From positions 170,464 to 234,463 of the forward strand of contig NZ_CAKKLX010000003.1 in NCBI RefSeq assembly GCF_918698155.1: a stretch of DNA of 64,000 nt, written 5' to 3'. Each line of letters opens with the position of its first letter. Positions within the stretch are counted from its first letter, which is position 1. This DNA is from Roseomonas sp. CECT 9278 (GTDB lineage: Bacteria > Pseudomonadota > Alphaproteobacteria > Acetobacterales > Acetobacteraceae). Under the pieces are notes generated by a model. That model did not search any database. It had not been told where the DNA came from and saw only the letters and a list, made by a program, of their open reading frames with translations. The position numbers were made by a program, and so were the translations under genes. Shown here piece by piece: positions 61,707-64,000 of the stretch.

Positions 61707-64000
61707 TCACGCGTGTCCCCGCATGCGTCGCGCCGCGCGCCGGCGCAGCGCCGCGCGCAGCGGCAGCGCGATAAGCAGCGCCCCGCCGACCATCAGCGCC
61801 AGCACCATCCAGGGCCGCCCGCCCAGGTAGTGGTTCGGCCACAGCCAGATCGGCAGCGAACCCACCTGGTAGGACGGCGCGATGCGGAAGGCCTCCAGCG
61901 TATCGCCCGACAGCAGCACCAGGTCGCCCTGCACGCGCGGGATGCGGGCGGGGTCGCGCAGCGCCTCGGCGATCGCCTCGACGCCGGCGGGGGTCGGCGC
62001 GGCCAGCGCCACCACCGAACGCCCCGCGGCCAGCGGCGATTGCGCGCCGGCGACGAAGCCCAGCCCCTCGGCCGGCGCGGACAGGAAGCTCGCGGCGCGG
62101 GCGCGGTCGGCGCTCGGCGGGCCGTCGGCGATCAGGCGCGCGAAGCCGTCCAGGCGGTCGGGCAGCGAGATCGACAGCCGGCCGCCATCCTCGATGCGCA
62201 GCGGCATGTCGCGCAGCAGCTGCGGCAGCGCCGACTGGCCGGAGAGCGTGCCGATCACGATCAGGTCGCGATTGGCCACCTGCGCCAGCTGCGCCGGGCG
62301 CACCACCGCGAGCCCGGTGGCCGGCACGCCGACGATCGACGACAGGCCGCCGACCAGGCCGAGGAAGGCGCTGACCTCGACCGGGCTGGGCTGGTCGGGC
62401 ATCACCACCGCGGTCTCGGACAGGTCGGCCAGGCGGGTGAAGGGGAAGCCCGCGCTCGCCATGAAGGCCAGGTTGGGCAGCACGGCGAAGCGATGCGCGC
62501 GGCTGATGTCGATGGTGCTGACCGGGTCGATCGAGGCCTGCACCTCGGCCGGGATCGCCACGCAGTCGCCGCGGTGCATCGGGCGCATGTCGAAGCGCAG
62601 CTGCAGGTCGTTGCGGCCGGACACCAGCCAGGGCGGGATCGGCACCGTCGCCTCGCGCGGGCCGGGCTCGGCGCCGGCCTGGCGCAGCACCCAGGACAGC
62701 GGCCAGCTTTCCTGTTCGCGCAGCGGCAGCGCCCGCAGGAAGACGCCGCTGACCGACACATCCAGCCGAGAGGTGCCGACATCGAGGATCGGCCCCGGCG
62801 GCGCGCGCAGGCTGAGCGCCAGCGGGAAGCCGTGGCGCCGCCAGGTGACCAGGTCGGGCGCGGTGCGCAGCGGCACCACGATCGGCCCGGGCGCGAAGCC
62901 CTGCACCTGCAGCTCGCCGCGATCCACCAGTTCGCCGAGCGCCACCGGGCGGTCGGGCGGCAGCCAGCGCGGTGCCTCGTACGGGCGGCGGCGCGGCGCG
63001 CGCGGCGTGCTGACCTGCGCGACCTGGCCGGACAGCAGCTGCGGCGCCAAGGCAAGCCCCATCGCGGCGGTCGCCGCCTCCGACGCGTCGCGGCCGGCGA
63101 TCAGCAGCAGCGTGCCGGTGGCATCGTTGGGGTTTTCGACCAGGGCGATGGTCGGGCCCGACAGCGCCGGCAGCGTGACGCCGGGCGGGACCGATTGCGG
63201 TGTCGCCAGCACCACGGCGTCGCCGGTCATCGGCGCGCCCGCGGCGACCGGGAAGCGCGCGCCGCGGTATTCCGCCTGCACCGCGAACCACGAAGCGGCG
63301 ATGGCGGCGGCGCGCAGCAATTCGGTCGAGGCGCCCGGCGGCACCGCGAAGGGCAGCACCAGCGTGTCGCGCAATTCGCGCGGGTCGAAGAAGGGTTCGG
63401 GCAGCCGTGCGAGGTCGCGCGGCAGCGCCAGGCGTTCCAGCGTGAGATGCAGCGCCGAGCCGTCCGACACCGTCATCCACAGCAGGTCCGACAGCGGGTC
63501 CTGGCAGGCCGCCGGGTAGCGCCCGGCGAAGGCGAAGTTCAGCCGGTTGATCTCGGTGAAGAAATCCGCGCTGAGCGGCATCTCGATCGGGCCGAAGGCC
63601 GGGCGCGCCGGGTCCGGCCGCACCGCGCCGACCAGCTGGTCGTTCAGCGTGACCGTGAGCTGGCTGGCCTCGGGCACCAGCGCGGGGGAGGCCGCGCCCG
63701 AGATCACCAGCCGTGCGTCGGTCACCACCTCATCCGCGCGGATGCCGAACTGCACGCCCTGCAGGGGCGAGACGCCGCGCAGCTGCATCGGCCCGGTCTG
63801 GCCGAGCTGGCGCAGCGATCGTACGACGCGGCGCGTGGTGGGCGCCGCGGCCGGCGGCAGGGCGGGCTGCGGGTCGGGCAACACGACCGGCGCGGGCAGC
63901 GGGTCGTTCGCCACGACGGGCGGCGCCGGGTCGGCCGGTGTGCTCGGCGGCTGTTGCGCCGCCGCGGCGGGCGGCGGGCGCGGCGCGGCCGGGCGTTGCG
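61707..64000 (-). CDS. bcsB: cellulose synthase periplasmic subunit BcsB, 5' end cut by window edge
   Basis: At least 763 codons visible. The frame stays open to the window edge through a Pro/Ala-rich linker (AAQQPPSTPADPAPPVVANDP), so the signal peptide and start lie outside; the first in-window GTG at 63914 is unlikely to be the start. The carbohydrate-binding and flavodoxin-like BcsB domains are recognisable (FFTEINRLNFAFAGRYPAACQDPLSDLLW-type segment and LPNLAFMASAGFPFTRLADL, each broken by context). A C-terminal membrane anchor (WMVLALMVGGALLIALPL) with a basic tail closes it. It works with BcsA, expected just upstream. Confidence 0.92.
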   Translation of the reverse strand, partial: QRPAAPRPPPAAAAQQPPSTPADPAPPVVANDPLPAPVVLPDPQPALPPAAAPTTRRVVRSLRQLGQTGPMQLRGVSPLQGVQFGIRADEVVTDARLVISGAASPALVPEASQLTVTLNDQLVGAVRPDPARPAFGPIEMPLSADFFTEINRLNFAFAGRYPAACQDPLSDLLWMTVSDGSALHLTLERLALPRDLARLPEPFFDPRELRDTLVLPFAVPPGASTELLRAAAIAASWFAVQAEYRGARFPVAAGAPMTGDAVVLATPQSVPPGVTLPALSGPTIALVENPNDATGTLLLIAGRDASEAATAAMGLALAPQLLSGQVAQVSTPRAPRRRPYEAPRWLPPDRPVALGELVDRGELQVQGFAPGPIVVPLRTAPDLVTWRRHGFPLALSLRAPPGPILDVGTSRLDVSVSGVFLRALPLREQESWPLSWVLRQAGAEPGPREATVPIPPWLVSGRNDLQLRFDMRPMHRGDCVAIPAEVQASIDPVSTIDISRAHRFAVLPNLAFMASAGFPFTRLADLSETAVVMPDQPSPVEVSAFLGLVGGLSSIVGVPATGLAVVRPAQLAQVANRDLIVIGTLSGQSALPQLLRDMPLRIEDGGRLSISLPDRLDGFARLIADGPPSADRARAASFLSAPAEGLGFVAGAQSPLAAGRSVVALAAPTPAGVEAIAEALRDPARIPRVQGDLVLLSGDTLEAFRIAPSYQVGSLPIWLWPNHYLGGRPWMVLALMVGGALLIALPLRAALRRRAARRMRGHA

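Noticed and set aside
57758..61774. Plus-strand open frame of over 1300 codons opposite bcsC
   Set aside because: Its composition follows the bcsC codons in reverse; bcsC has a signal peptide, TPRs and a beta-barrel, so the opposite frame is a shadow.

Overview
The window is chromosomal DNA from a very GC-rich alphaproteobacterium. The gene families and their order (dapE-dapD, GGDEF-DUF2336, DUF2244, TauE plus its TIGR02186-type partner, lysA beside a DUF4175 gene, rpsA, sppA-ihfB-lapA-pyrF-trpF, trpB-trpA, bcsB-bcsC) suggest Acetobacteraceae, Roseomonas-like. This rests on protein recognition and gene order, not on a search.

Left core (1-30398): lysine/DAP genes dapE and dapD; a degenerate-I-site diguanylate cyclase coupled to a DUF2336 protein; a three-unit repeat array; DUF2244; endonuclease III; a Baeyer-Villiger-type monooxygenase; two tandem paralogous small beta-rich proteins; tadA; a DUF4214 protein; a Tat-type 5'-nucleotidase; a TauE exporter with its membrane partner and a UspA protein; a large FG-GAP/DUF4114 protein; a DUF4175 protein joined to lysA through a 33-codon mini-ORF; a 3-hydroxyisobutyryl-CoA hydrolase-like enzyme; a four-gene polyamine-type ABC importer; hflX; and rpsA with a clear terminator.

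Genomic island (about 30432-49550): it lies between rpsA and sppA, genes I expect to be close neighbours in relatives. It holds four blocks. (i) A four-gene minus-strand operon encodes a PRTase-like protein, an ORC/CDC6-type AAA ATPase, an unknown protein with a GTKPH motif and an N6-adenine methyltransferase; this is a candidate antiphage or conflict system and the most interesting part of the window. (ii) A giant RTX protein carries an AT-rich N-terminal module with a metzincin zinc motif, preceded by an equally AT-rich lipoprotein gene, a likely swapped toxin/immunity cassette. (iii) Remnants of an IS5-type transposase and of a duplicated island gene, followed by small unknown genes. (iv) Two tyrosine recombinases and one large serine recombinase are joined by 4-nt overlaps and probably move the island.

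Right core (49624-64000): sppA, ihfB, lapA, pyrF and trpF, then a lipoprotein alpha/beta-hydrolase lacking its nucleophile, trpB and trpA separated by a second three-unit repeat array, an autoregulated ArsR/SRPBCC pair with twin palindromic operators, and the end of a cellulose synthesis operon (bcsB cut by the window edge, bcsC). The arrays at 5.1 kb and 55.3 kb and an inverted single copy at 56.6 kb belong to one dispersed, hairpin-headed repeat family.
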